Shown here: positions 33,534-44,056 of the stretch, in pieces
Position numbering within the stretch: the stretch's first letter is position 1
Layout of the letters: every line of letters begins with the position of its first letter
Assembly (NCBI GenBank): GCA_022495005.1
Contig: JAGYXB010000010.1
Span: 434,001-498,000, forward strand
Direction of reading: 5' to 3'
From: Rhyacophila brunnea
Taxonomy: Eukaryota > Arthropoda > Insecta > Trichoptera > Rhyacophilidae
DNA: 64,000 nucleotides
Notes under the pieces: generated by a model
Databases searched by the model: none
What the model saw: the letters and a program-made list of their open reading frames with translations, nothing else
Told to the model about the DNA's origin: nothing
Translations under genes and position numbers: made by a program

Positions 33534-34061
33534 TAATTATGGCCCTAACATAATATGACTTTAAATAATTAAAATACACATTATTCAACTACAATCAATA
33601 AATTTGCACCAAAAATAAACTTATGAAAATTTCGTTTTCAAGTTGAATAGTTTGAGAACGTTTTCAATATTGTAATATACAATTAATACCCTAATACAGC
33701 GACCTCTGCTCGGGTTAATTACGAACCTCCCGCGCCTGCAACCTGTAACCTTTATATAGGTAAAACGGAAGGTATTAGATAATGCACCCAGATTCAAACA
33801 CCCCCTTTAAGGCTTTAGGGGTCAAATCAACGGAAAGGGAGGAATATTATTGATTTATATATGGGGTATATTGAGTCACGTCTGTATATTAATTAATAGA
33901 TTGCAGAATTTAATTAAGTAGGTATTAATTCAGTAGGTACTAACTAGGCTTCACCCTTTCGCTACCTTTGGGGGCCTAAGTCTTTTCATAGAGGGCTTCG
34001 TTCCTTGGCCGACGTATATGATTTTTTTAAACTACCCTTTTGTATTTTCTGAAATAAATAA
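33534..34061. other. Spacer, no gene recognised
   Basis: A GC-richer stretch at 33705-33840 (CCTCCCGCGCCTGCAACCTG) has no counterpart in the window. Confidence 0.4.
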
Positions 34062-34990
34062 AATAATGACAAGATAAAAATAACTTTTTATATACCACGT
34101 TTTTAAATTTTCTGTTGAATCATATAAACTTGACAATTCTATGTAGTAATAAAAACTTTTTATTGTACTTGATAGAAATACTGAATAAATATTATAGAAT
34201 ACAGAAATTTTATTTTGACATTTCACATTGATTTCCATAGTAACGCACGTATATATTAATAATTTAGTTGCTAGGACCCACTTAGCAATCAATAATAGTG
34301 AGCAGTAAATATTACTTTTAACGAATTTTTTCCGAAACATACAAAACAGAATTAACTGAAAATGAATTCAATTCTGCTTAAAGATGGCCAAAAGTATTAA
34401 AAGAATGCATTGTCATCGCGTTATGATATATTTTAAAAGTTTCAAATGTCTAGCTAGTCAGGAAGTTAGTTAAAAATCTTGGACAAACAAGAAAAAAATT
34501 TCTACTACACAAGAAAAAATCTGTACCGGACAAACAAGAATACGAGTTAATAAAAACATGGTAATAATTACAAGATAAATAGAACTTTTTATATACAACT
34601 TTTATAAATTTTCTGTTGAATCATATAAACTTGACTTGACTAGCTTAAACGATCAAAAAAATTTGTACTTGAGATAGAAATAATACTAAAATTTCATATT
34701 GATTTTTATAGTAACACACGTATATATTGATAATTAAGTTGCTAGGAGCCCAGGCCCCTAGCAACCAATAATGGTGTCGAAAAAACTTTTTATACACAAC
34801 AGAATTAACTGAAAATGAATTCAATTCTACTTAAAGATGGCCAAAACTATTTAAAAAAATGCATTGGCATCGTGTTCTGATATATTCTAAAAGTTTTAAA
34901 TGTCTAGCTAGTCGGAAAGTTAGTTAAAAATCGATTGCAAGATTTTTACCGGACAAATAAGAATACGAGCTAAGAAAAAGGTTGTACACA
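34062..34990 (-). mobile_element. Dispersed 0.5-kb repeat family D, copies 4 and 5 in tandem
   Basis: Two minus-oriented copies, 34062-34556 and 34561-34990, are joined head to tail at AAAAACATGGTAATAATTACAAG. Copy 5 is shorter and more diverged. The 102-residue minus frame in copy 4 reads through repeat sequence and is not a gene. The tandem junction reproduces the normal ends of both copies. Confidence 0.8.
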
Positions 34991-35954
34991 TTATTAGACA
35001 ATAATATCAACAACGCAGAAGGAATAAGTAAAAATAAAATACATTTATAGTAGACTTTAGATATTATTAAAACAATAATTCATCACCAAACTTAGTCCAG
35101 CGGCATAGCTAGAATAATAAATAATCAATTGTGTGATGAAAAAAACTAATAGTATAAGTTCTGTACACCATCTTGGTATTTCATAGGTTTCTTATCAGAA
35201 AATATCAAATTTACTTTAAAATTAGTACTCAGCACTATAAATAATAAAGGAAATAGAATTTTTTGATACCATTTTGATATTTTATAGGCTTTTTATTGCG
35301 AAATGTCAAGTTTAATTTCAAATTAGTATTCAGCACCAACAATAAATAGTATTAAAACTGAAAACGAATCAATTATAGGAAATTATTTTGTCTTCGCCAT
35401 TTTGAAATTTAGAGGCTTCTGGGTAAATTTAAATAGTCACAATATACTGAACGTTACTCATAAGATGTGCATAGCAAGCCAAGGTTTGTACCATGTCAGT
35501 CGTAGTGATTCTAATTATGCACAAAACTTTTTTATTCGGCGCTCTTGTTTAAATTACATTATTGTATTTCTCGACCGTTGATCCTTTCAATAATTCACAT
35601 ATTTCATTTAAACGCGCTATCTCCAAAATTTTGTATAATGGACATTGATCACATTTTTAAATATTATGTTTTTTTTTCCTTTTTTATTATTATCTTTTTC
35701 TGTTCTATCTTAGATCACCCATATTATATATTATAAATTTCAATAATTCTTAACACACATATAATATAGATATATACTTATATACTTTAAAAAATGTTAC
35801 TTTTTTGTCTATAATAATTATTATTAATTATTTTTCCTCATTTTTCTTATGTAATTTCTTTATATTTATTTATGTCTTCTTACTTTCTATCTTGTTAGGC
35901 TTAACTATATTATAATTTATATATGGAAACTTTACTGGTTGCAATAACTATTCT
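34991..35954. other. Spacer, no gene recognised
   Basis: AT-rich, with two similar 60-70 bp pieces at about 35165-35235 and 35265-35340 (TTTCATAGG / TTTTATAGG, AAATTAGTA(C/T)TCAGCAC), a diverged local duplication. Confidence 0.45.
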
Positions 35955-36398
35955 ATTTTACATCGTTTTTATCAGCTCGTATTTTTATTTGTCCGGTGGT
36001 TCTTTGTCCGGTACAAATTTCGCAATCGATTTTTAACTAAATTCCTGAGTTTTCCACATTTAGCCATCTTTAAGCAGAATTGGAACTTTGCGACTAGCTA
36101 GACATTTGAAATCTTTAAGTAGAATTGAATTCATTTTCAGTTAATTCTGTTTTGTATGAAAAATTATTTCGACACGATTATTGGTTGCTAGGGGTCTGCG
36201 GTCCTAACAACTAAATTATTAATATATACGTGCGTTACTATGGAAATCAATATGACATGTCAAAATGACATTTCAGTATTATTTCTATCAAGTACAATTT
36301 TTTTTGATCGTTTAAGCTAGTCAAGTCAAGTTTATAACATGATTCAACAAAAAAATTAAAAACGTTGTATATAAAAATTTCTTTTTATCTTGTAATTA
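35955..36398 (+). mobile_element. Dispersed 0.5-kb repeat family D, copy 6
   Basis: Runs from ACATCGTTTTTATCAGCTCG to TTTTATCTTGTAATTATT. It has a local scramble near 36050-36120, where the ATTTGAAA block and the AGCAGAATTG block are repeated. Confidence 0.75.
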
Positions 36399-37154
36399 TT
36401 TAAACATATTTCTGTAATCAAATGTTACTGTTTGTTTCTTTAATAAATAATAAAATTAATAATAATTAATCATACCCAAGTTCGTGGATTTACACAATAC
36501 CGGCACAATTTGTTAGATATTTCGAGTCACACCATCGAATTAATCGGAAAATGTCATTTTGGCAAGTAAATTTTAGCTCAAGCAAGTATTAATATTAAAT
36601 TAGAAAGCACAGTTTTCATAAAATATTTTGTATTAATTTGAACAATACATTGTGTGATTGTCTCGTCTTGATTGAATACTATGTTGACATTATCAACACT
36701 TAGTATATATACCTATTATTAATTAATATTTCCAATCAAATAATGTGATTTACGTCAATCATTATTATTCAATTATTGCCATCTACAAATTCGACGTGTT
36801 ATCCCTTCACGTCAAGGGATGAGACAAAGGGTTGTTTTGGTATTCGCGAGATATTTGTATTGGGTTGGGGTTGATTATTAATTATTGCAATACAATATTG
36901 AATCGACGCCGGAAGTTTTGATTGGTATGATATTAATATAATAATAAAACTAGGCTGTATTGTTAACGAAAACTGGGATCTATACACGAACATACGATAG
37001 CGGATATACGAACGGTTATAATATGTAATTTTTATCAAAGTACCAATCGTCATCATTGGTACTAGACTCCATTTTGGATATTGACTGCCTCCATTGCCAA
37101 TGACGCTATTATTTTTATGAGGATCGCTGCCTACGCGGTAAACTTATTATGAAT
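36399..37154. other. Spacer, no gene recognised
   Basis: No repeat or gene recognised. The 85-residue minus frame has no domain. Confidence 0.4.
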
Positions 37155-37712
37155 TAACTATTTATTTTATATAACGAATAATACACAAGATTTAAAAATG
37201 TACCATTCTAATTATTTCTTTTTATTGTGCCATCCCCTAGCGGAGGTCAGCCACCATCAAGGCGATCTTATCTTTGTCAGTTCAGTGGAGCTGCACTCGT
37301 ACCAATCACGGAGGTTCTTAAGCCACGAAATGCGGCGCCGTCCTCTGCTACACATCCCATTGATCTTTTCTTGAATGGCAATTTGGGGAATACTGTATTT
37401 TTATCCTCTCATTGAACATACATAATTTTGAAAAAAAAAATCCGAGAAAATAAATTATACCTAACCAATAGAAAAAATCTTTTTGAAAAAAGTAAGACAC
37501 CCGGCAGGACCCGGCGGACGGGGCGTGTACGCCCCGTCCGCGTATGATCCACTATGCTACGAGGTGACATACTAATTATTACGACAAATTTTAACTATTG
37601 GCTTTTTAATACCTGCTTATCAGCGCTCCTCTCAATCAATATACTATTGGCAATCGGTTTTTGTTTATTAAATCAAAGTAGGTACCTACTACTTTAATTA
37701 CTAACCGACGAG
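37155..37712 (-). mobile_element. tRNA-like repeat family S4, interrupted by a LINE fragment
   Basis: Same layout as 32070-32405, but with the LINE fragment 37214-37405 inside the tail (the ACCATTCT / CTCATTGAACATAC break). The tRNA-like head at about 37495-37570 is altered: its T-arm is replaced by a GC-rich hairpin (GGACGGGGCG and its complement CGCCCCGTCC). Confidence 0.65.
37214..37405 (-). pseudogene. LINE 3' end, sister of the copy at 59273
   Basis: On the minus strand this matches the last part of the LINE at 59273-59803. Shared stretches are ATTCAAG.AAAGATCAATGG, GCGCCGCATTTCGTGGCTTAAG and TGATGGTGGC.GACCTCCGCTAGGGG, and both end in an AATAA(G/A)AAG-type tail. It lacks 17 bases present at 59723-59739. 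It retains the G that is missing near 59660, which shows that the other copy has a frameshift. Confidence 0.82.
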
Positions 37713-37805
37713 ATGAATTTCTCCAATATTTTTCTGATGTAACTTACTTGAACTTGCCAATAATTTGGTATCTACGAGGGATAATTTCTTAGATTTTTAG
37801 ACATT

Positions 37806-37940
37806 CCCTAAAAGGTGCTGTATAGACGAACTCATAAAGTTTGATGGATGTACGTGGCAGCAAAGAACTATGGACCGAAAAGAGTGAAGGGAGCTAAGGG
37901 AGGCCTTCAACTACCAGTCGATCGACCTCGACTAATGACA
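37806..37940 (+). pseudogene. RTE-type LINE 3' fragment
   Basis: Matches the end of the LINE at 119-511: GACGAACTCATAAAGTTTGATGG, ACGTGGCAGCAAAGAAC, GGGAGGCCTTCAACTACCAG. About 130 bp are left. Confidence 0.75.
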
Positions 37941-38223
37941 GGCTCAGACTGCTATGTCGTGTCGTAATGAAGACGTGAAAATGGATGTCAGACAGCAAAA
38001 CCTTCCAAGTTACGATCATTGCTCATAAGTTCTTGAAGAAAAAAAAAAATATCATATCATGGTATTTTGTAATGCTTTTATCTATACTATAATTTCGAAA
38101 ATATATTTGTTTGTACCATCGTGTCGGTTTTTCTTTATACAAATCCACTAGCGCAGTTTTACAGTTTTTGCGGAAAAGGGCCTTGAAACGCGGAAGTTAA
38201 TGTTGTAACCCCTATTTTTTTTA

Positions 38224-38523
38224 TTAAAAATGTCGCTAGAATGTATACATTTTAAAAATATTGGCGCTTATTTCAGCTCGATCGGAGGTCAAATGGTAAA
38301 GTTAGATGCAAATAATTATTGTGTTATTAGAATCGCTAATCGGCAGGGAGTCAACCGAGCCGGCGCGGCGTGGGCGACGCAGTGCTGCCACATTAGATTG
38401 GAATGCTTCACTCACGGACAATTGTATGTAGCGGCATCAAGAGTGGGGAGTAGTAATAATCTATATATTTTGGCACCAAATAGAAAAGCCACAAATATTG
38501 TATATCGAAAAGTCCTGGAATGA
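38224..38523 (+). pseudogene. Helitron/Pif1-like helicase, C-terminal relic
   Basis: The frame from 38230 ends with ECFTHGQLYVAASRVGSSNN, then LYILAPNRK and TNIVYRKVLE-stop. HGQLYVA.SRVG is the conserved last helicase motif of Pif1-family helicases carried by Helitrons, and NIVY..VL is the usual C-terminal end of these proteins. Upstream residues 1-55 do not match the family cleanly, so only about the last 45 residues are reliable. No Helitron 3' hairpin/CTRR end could be placed. A rolling-circle transposon relic, not a host gene. Confidence 0.78.
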
Positions 38524-38737
38524 TGGATTGGATTTTATATATTATGGATGGATATTTATTTATATAGAAAAGCCTTAAAATAATAAATTGAATATCTACT
38601 ACTCTTTAAGATATGTTAATGATATACGTCATGTACAAAAAAATGCTATCTCTAATATTATATATTTTTTCCTTTTTGAATTCAATCCTTTGCACTCTAC
38701 GTATTAAATTTAGAATTTTTATTTTCAAATATTAAAC
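38524..38737. other. Short spacer after the helicase relic
   Basis: AT-rich, with a partial direct repeat (GGATTTTATATATTATGG). No Helitron terminus recognised. Confidence 0.35.
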
Positions 38738-39190
38738 CATTCCACTCTGCCATTCTTGGTAATATTGACTTGTGTGTCCCTGATAACTATCTTAGAAATC
38801 GGGAGCATCAGTTGTTTGTTCTCCCGAGGAGCAGAACTAACCTGCCATTGGTGATGCCAATTGGTAGAGCAATAACTCTTTTCAACCAAATTGCTTCGGA
38901 TGTTGATATATTCCATCTACGTGAGAATGAGTATAGGCGGACGTTATTTTATAAATTCTTAAAATAGGGTCTGCTCAACTCATCCGGTGTACTTCCTTGT
39001 ACCTATATACTTCATATTTTTTGTATTTACACATTTATACTATAGAATAACTTAATATTGCATAATTACAATATTACATAATACTTTTTAATAATATTTA
39101 TTTGTTTCTAAATGTCATGTTGTGAACGTCTTAAACTTATAATTTGTAATGTCCACAATATGTAAAATAAATTAAAATTGAAATTGAAAT
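38738..39190 (+). pseudogene. Jockey/CR1-like LINE, C-terminus and 3' UTR
   Basis: The frame from 38738 reads SAILGNIDLCVPDNYLRN, then QLFVLPRSRTNLPLVMPIGR, AITLFNQIASDVDIFH and FYKFLK-stop at 38967. The spacing R.RTN...PIGRAI..FNQ....DIF is typical of the extreme C-terminus of jockey/CR1/I-type LINE polyproteins. The 3' UTR has ATGTTGTGAACGTCTTAAA and ends in a TTGAAA repeat tail (39165-39190). It is 5'-truncated. A second copy lies antisense at 13345-13668 and a UTR-only copy near 50345. Confidence 0.8.
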
Positions 39191-39554
39191 TGAAAATAAT
39201 ATTATAGTTATAATATAATTGCGAAAATCAAAAATTCAAACAGATTCATTGAACATTCCACATGTTTATATAAATACGTGGATACCTGGCCCCAGAAAAT
39301 TAATTAATAATATGGTCTGTAATATTAAATTAGATCGCCCTGTTATTATACTATTATATTATCACAACGCACCCTTTAGGGCAATAAATTGAGGTCTGCA
39401 TGTTACCTACCCTCTGCTTTACTTATCGAATATTATCAGGCTAATGTTAATTATCGAGTAATAACATTCAACACAGTGTTTTCGTTCCATTAACGTTCGA
39501 TAGTTTGTGAAAGTATATTTAATGAGAAGGTATCGGAAGGGTTATTAGTATTGC
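39191..39554. other. Spacer, no gene recognised
   Basis: AT-rich, no feature recognised. Confidence 0.4.
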
Positions 39555-40140
39555 AGTGATTTCCAACCTTTTATCAATCATGTCACACTTTTCAATATAA
39601 TTATTAATTTAATTTAATAAAACGCATTTTTTTTTCAACTTTTAATAATAAATCTGGACTAGTTTCGTCCACCTCAGAGGGATATTTTCAACTAAAATTC
39701 TTTATAAAACAAGCATTTATTAAAACAGATTCAAAGGGTGACACAAATTATCTACCAGGCGGCTCTCGTGGTGCAGTGGGTAAGGCGCTGGCCTTCCACC
39801 CGAGAGTTCTGGGTTCGATTCCCGGTCATGACGAAAACATGTATGTGTTTTTCTTAAGGCCTGGGTGTTTGTGATTGTTCAAAATTACTTACAATCATCT
39901 TGTACGAAAAAGCAAGGACATGGTTATTAATTAAATAATTTATTAAAATAATTAAATAAATAAATTAATTAATTAAAAAAAAAATATCTACCAATACATT
40001 GAATTATCCATCCAATAATATTTTGCCAATAATATATTTCATAATACGGCAAGTTTATCGTGAAGCGTGGCCATTTCGAGAACTTCAATATTTACATAGA
40101 TTGCAGCGCCACGACGGTAGCCATGACACTTCAACTTATC
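39555..40140 (+). repeat. Dispersed repeat (possible hAT relic) split by a SINE
   Basis: Starts CAGTGATTTCCAACC, which resembles a hAT end. It shares the CCTCAGAGGGA(T/C)ATTTTCAACTAAA and TTTATTAAA blocks with 45760-46010. The SINE 39758-39984 lies inside. A matching right end and TSD were not found, so the class is uncertain. Confidence 0.5.
39758..39984 (+). mobile_element. tRNA-Gly(TCC)-type SINE (family S2), copy 2
   Basis: Head GGCGGCTCTCGTGGTGCAGTG, anticodon region GCCTTCCACCCGAG, B box GGGTTCGATTCCC, then body AAGCAAGGACATGGTTATTAA and an AT-rich tail. A perfect 9-bp TSD flanks it (TATCTACCA at 39749-39757 and 39985-39993). The A and B boxes are closer to consensus than in copy 1. 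Confidence 0.9.
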
Positions 40141-40226
40141 AATTTCGTACTGTACAATAAGGACAACACTAAACCAAATATTCTAAATTATTAACATAAA
40201 ACAAAATATGAAGCAATAAGCACTTA

Positions 40227-40577
40227 TGCGTCAATTAGATAAAGCTACTTTACGAGCTGTTTGTTGGCGAATTAAAAGCGGGCGATTCAGCTACTTCGAT
40301 TGTGATGATGACACACAAAACTTTCCATTCGCTAAGAAGTCACAAGCCAGCGACTATTTTGACAGAACGCAGTTCGTTTTTTTACCGGGAGGTTGCTACT
40401 GCGCTCTACTGCGCAGACGCAGTAGGCCCACACGTGTAGCGTGTAAAGTTGACCGGCTTTCAACTTTACTCGGTAGATTGTTTACAATCTGCTTGTTAGC
40501 TTGTTCAGTGATGACACTGGGTGACTTTACAGGCAGATTGTAAATTCGCCAACAAGTAGCTCAACGTAATTGACGCA
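40227..40577. mobile_element. PIF/Harbinger-type MITE, TSD TTA
   Basis: Perfect terminal inverted repeat TGCGTCAATTA on both sides with TTA directly outside (40224-40226 and 40578-40580). The subterminal TTGTTGGCGAATT is also inverted. Three-base TWA duplication is the PIF/Harbinger hallmark. Inside is a GC-rich hairpin region (CTACTGCGCAGACGCAGTAG). At 351 bp it is non-autonomous. The 105-residue open frame lies wholly within it and is accidental. Confidence 0.85.
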
Positions 40578-40617
40578 TTACAATAAACCATTTCAACATA
40601 TCACAATAACACAATCC

Positions 40618-40682
40618 CCGACCATTTCCGATTCTAAAAACGTCATATGGGCCTCCACAGAGTGGAGATTTTTATTAACATT
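40618..40682 (-). repeat. SINE family S1, 3' fragment
   Basis: GACCATTTCCGATTCTAA, CATATGGGCCTCCACAGAG match the end of the S1 SINE in inverse orientation. The head is missing. Confidence 0.7.
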
Positions 40683-40969
40683 TTAGAAATATGTAATAAT
40701 ATTTAGACATTGAAAGATGGCAATAATGAATTCTTGTATTATTAATTATGTTAACAAATTTTTGATGAAATTACGTCGTATTGACGGACAATCTCAATAA
40801 AAATACCTGTTAATGTTCTTCTATCGATTAAGGTTTGGGTAGGCAGTGTTTAAATAAACATTTTTAAAATTGCCCAACACCATCTGCTATTTATTTATCT
40901 ATTAAAAAAAACCAAATTGAGTAGGTACGTGACAAATTCTTCATTCACAGATGGTCACAACCGTATCCG
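40683..40969. other. Short spacer
   Basis: No feature recognised. Confidence 0.35.
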
Positions 40970-41258
40970 GAAATGTGTACGTTTCACCGCAGGACACTTA
41001 TTCGTTCGCCGCAGTACGTGTTACAACATTTTATGAGATTTCTTTACTAGGTTAGGTTAGGTTAGGTTAGGGTTAATCTAATTAGAACAGTACTATTTGC
41101 AAACTATCGCCGCATTTTGTAAGATACGTACAAATGTATTCCACGGTGAAATGTTCAACGAAAAACTCGTCATTTGATAAAATGTTATACGAACTCATGT
41201 TTCACGCACTGCGGCGCACGAATAAGTATCCTACGATGAACTGCATACGTACAACTTA
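40970..41258. mobile_element. MITE-like inverted-repeat element related to family R3, with TTAGG run
   Basis: The left arm GTACGTTTCACCGCAGGACACTTATTCG and the right arm (complement of CGAATAAGTATCCTACGATGAAC) are imperfect inverted repeats about 45 bp long. The GTACG...CACCG motif is shared with family R3. Near 41048-41070 lie four TTAGG units. No coding. Confidence 0.6.
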
Positions 41259-41396
41259 AATGTAATCGTTCACAATATGATATTTAGAATTAATATGTAA
41301 ATCAAGGTAGTATAGGAGAAAAACCAAGCCAATAATACAAAAGTACTTACCTACTTCTAACAAAAAATAAAATTAAAAAAAAACAAAAATAATTCA

Positions 41397-41822
41397 ATAT
41401 AATTACAAGATAAAAATAACTTTTTATATACAACGTTTTTAAATTTTCTGTTGAATCATATAAACTTGACTTAACTAGCTTAAACGATCATAAAATACTG
41501 AAATGTCATATGACATTTCATTTTGATTTCCATAGTAACGCACGTATATATTAATAATTTAGTTGCTAGGACCATCCGCTTAGCAACCAATAATGGTGTC
41601 GAAATAACTTTTCATACAAAACAAAATTAACTGAAAATGAATTCAATTCTGCTTAAAGATGGCTAAAAGTATTAAAAATATGCATTGGCATCGTGTTTTG
41701 ATATATTCTAAAATATTTAAATGTCTAGTTAGTCGGGAAGTTAGTTAAAATCGATTGCAAGATTTGTACCGGACAAAGAACCACCGGACAAATAAGAATA
41801 CGAGCTAAGAAAAACGTTGTAA
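41397..41822 (-). mobile_element. Dispersed 0.5-kb repeat family D, copy 7
   Basis: Well-preserved minus copy from AATTACAAGATAAAAATAAC to AAGAAAAACGTTGTAATA, with all family blocks in order. Confidence 0.8.
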
Positions 41823-42012
41823 TAAATACAAATTAAACAAAATACCTATATAGCGCATCAATAAAAATATCTACGTCTCTAGGGAATGCATTGACCAGTC
41901 GCACAGTCCTCGCTATTGGATATTCAATGAAAACAAATAAATATGAATGAAAATTTTTAAGTGTAACTATTTATGTCGAATATTCACAGCCTACTTCTAC
42001 TCTTTATCATGG
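41823..42012. repeat. Spacer and H1 element right-end fragment (41925-42012)
   Basis: AATGAAAACAAATAAATATGAATG to CACAGCCTACTTCTACTC matches the H1 right terminus. The left part is absent. Confidence 0.5.
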
Positions 42013-42447
42013 GTACCTGTTTAAGAATGTACATAATAATTATTGTACGTAGCCTCAAAAATGGACTATTCATGGTGAATTGACAGTTGAAAATAGTGAT
42101 GTATAATTTAACGCCGGGAAAATTTTTCAAGGTTTTCAAGTGTATGTACTATAACATATATATATATAACCGCAAGGAGTAATAGTAAAATATAACCAGT
42201 GAAGAAAAAGTGACTGAGGCAAATTTGGGCTGATAGACGCCCTCCGAGTATTTTCTGATATCTGTTTTTCCTTTCGCTAAATACACCCCTGGGAGGCATT
42301 TGTGAGGCGATAGGTTCAAGAAATGGGACAAAGTTTGTTGGGACACATAGAATGGCCGCAGGGATGGAGTCGGTTTTGTTTTCGAATTGGAAATAAAATT
42401 GACATTTTTTATTGACATAGGTACATTACAATATGTAAATATATAAG
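42013..42447. other. Spacer, no gene recognised
   Basis: Frames of 63 and 109 residues on the minus strand have no domain. Confidence 0.4.
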
Positions 42448-42895
42448 AATACACGAGATTGCTTGTGGAACCAAACATGGAGTGAATTTGGGAGCCTGAA
42501 TAGTATCTTCAAACGTGACCTGTCATCGTGTCTAAATTGTAAAGTCTTTAACCAATGTGTGCTACCAGTGCTCACGTTGAGTATAACGCGGAAAGACCAC
42601 AAAATAATCCAATGGATAATTAAGAATTCAAACAATGTGATTGAGGTTGCTAAGTAAATGAAATGGCAATAGGCTGGACATGCCATTCGGCGAATGAACA
42701 ATTGCTGGACCAAAACCATCACACAGTGGTAACCAAGAGGCACTAAATTACCATAGGAACGCCCTTAAGCACGCTGGATAAACGAAATCATAAAGCTCGA
42801 TGGATGCACATGGCATCGAATAACTAGGGACTGAGAAGAATGGACGGAGTTAGAAGAGCCCTTCATTTAGCAGTAGATTTCCTCCGGCTGTTAAT
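42448..42895 (+). pseudogene. RTE-type LINE C-terminal relic
   Basis: Visible pieces: WNQTWSEFGSLNSIFKRDLSSCLNCKVFNQCVLPVL (42460-42573), then after an internal deletion ITRK, IEVAK, an AGHAIRRM-like block (42677-42700) and the tail DELIKL/WHR (42780-42870). It ends TTCATTTAGCAGTAG. Multiple stops. Open frames on the minus strand are shadows. Confidence 0.78.
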
Positions 42896-43300
42896 GGTGA
42901 TATAGGAATGCAGCAAAATTTATTAACAAACCAATTGTAAAGTATTAAGTCATTGTTTTTGTTATAAAAAAAACAAAAAATCTCATGTATAACCACTAAA
43001 AAAAACTCGACAGGACGTAAACCTGTAATCACTGGATTTGCGCCAATATGGTTTTCTAAATTAAACTACGGGCATCCTGCTTAAATAATGATGAATTAAA
43101 TTAGTAGTGTTTACATGAAATGCTAATCAAATTGCGTTAATAATGTCGGTTTTTGTATATCAAGGCATCAATAAAATTAGTTAATTATTAGTAACCGACG
43201 TCCGGACCACTCCTAATTTTTAATTTATAACGTAATTGCACTTGCTAATAATTGAATAAACTATGTATTTTAAAATAATAATTATAATATTAATAGATAG
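42896..43300. other. Spacer with a possible S4 scrap
   Basis: GTCGGTTTTTGTATATC and TTAGTAACCGACGTCC near 43145-43205 recall the end of S4 repeats. Otherwise nothing recognised. Confidence 0.4.
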
Positions 43301-43606
43301 TATCGACCGACGGTACTTGGTGGAATTTGAATTTAAATTCTAATGGATTTAAGTTTTGTATCCCATTTCAATCGTTTTTTTTTGATACTGTAAGTAGGTA
43401 TTTACCATTGGTGAGTGCACATAGTGCCTGAAAAGACCTTATGATTTTTGATATGTGGTTTAAGAAAATGCATAATGTTTAAACTCAACGCTCAATTTTA
43501 TATCGTGAGTAAGCTATTGAAATTTCATTGATTTAGTGTGTACCTATTCATTATTAGTAATATCATATTATCTTCTTATTTCCTGTAAGTATACCTGATA
43601 AAAAAC
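43301..43606. repeat. Repeat scraps: Q-motif element end and H2 fragment
   Basis: 43305-43440 carries TCGACCGACGGTACTTGGTGGAA and a damaged Q motif (GTGAGTGCACATAGTGCCTGAAAAG). 43443-43606 matches 45500-45670 of the H2 element (GTGTGTACCTATTCATTA, TATCTTCTTATTT). Confidence 0.55.
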
Positions 43607-44056
43607 GACTCTAATGGAATAGTGCAAAACTTAAATCCATTACAATTTTAATAATCATAATTGATATCTACGCCAATGCGAAATCAAATATTGCTGTGAA
43701 GGGTCGATAAATATTATTTATTATTTAAAAATACACTCGCTGTGCCCCTGCATTGATCGCATAAAAGGCAAAGGAAAAAAAATGAAAAGGAACATCATAA
43801 AGAAGGAAAATGACTAGGGATGGTGACAAACTGCGCAAGAGGGAAATCGGAAAAACGGGAAAGTTTGGGAAGTTATGGCGTGCGACTCTTTTCTTGTTTA
43901 TTTATTTAGGTAGTCTTCTTCATTTATTTATTTATCCCGGTAAATTTCTGACATACCGGTAAAAAATATAAGAAGTTTCCGGTAAGCAGAGAATGTCATG
44001 TATTCAATATTACGTTTTTATCTATTCAAGCATTATTCAGAAGGTATAGTTGTGAA
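43607..44056. other. Spacer, no gene recognised
   Basis: Nothing recognised. A CCGGTAAATTTCTGACATACCGG hairpin-like piece lies near 43936. Confidence 0.4.
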
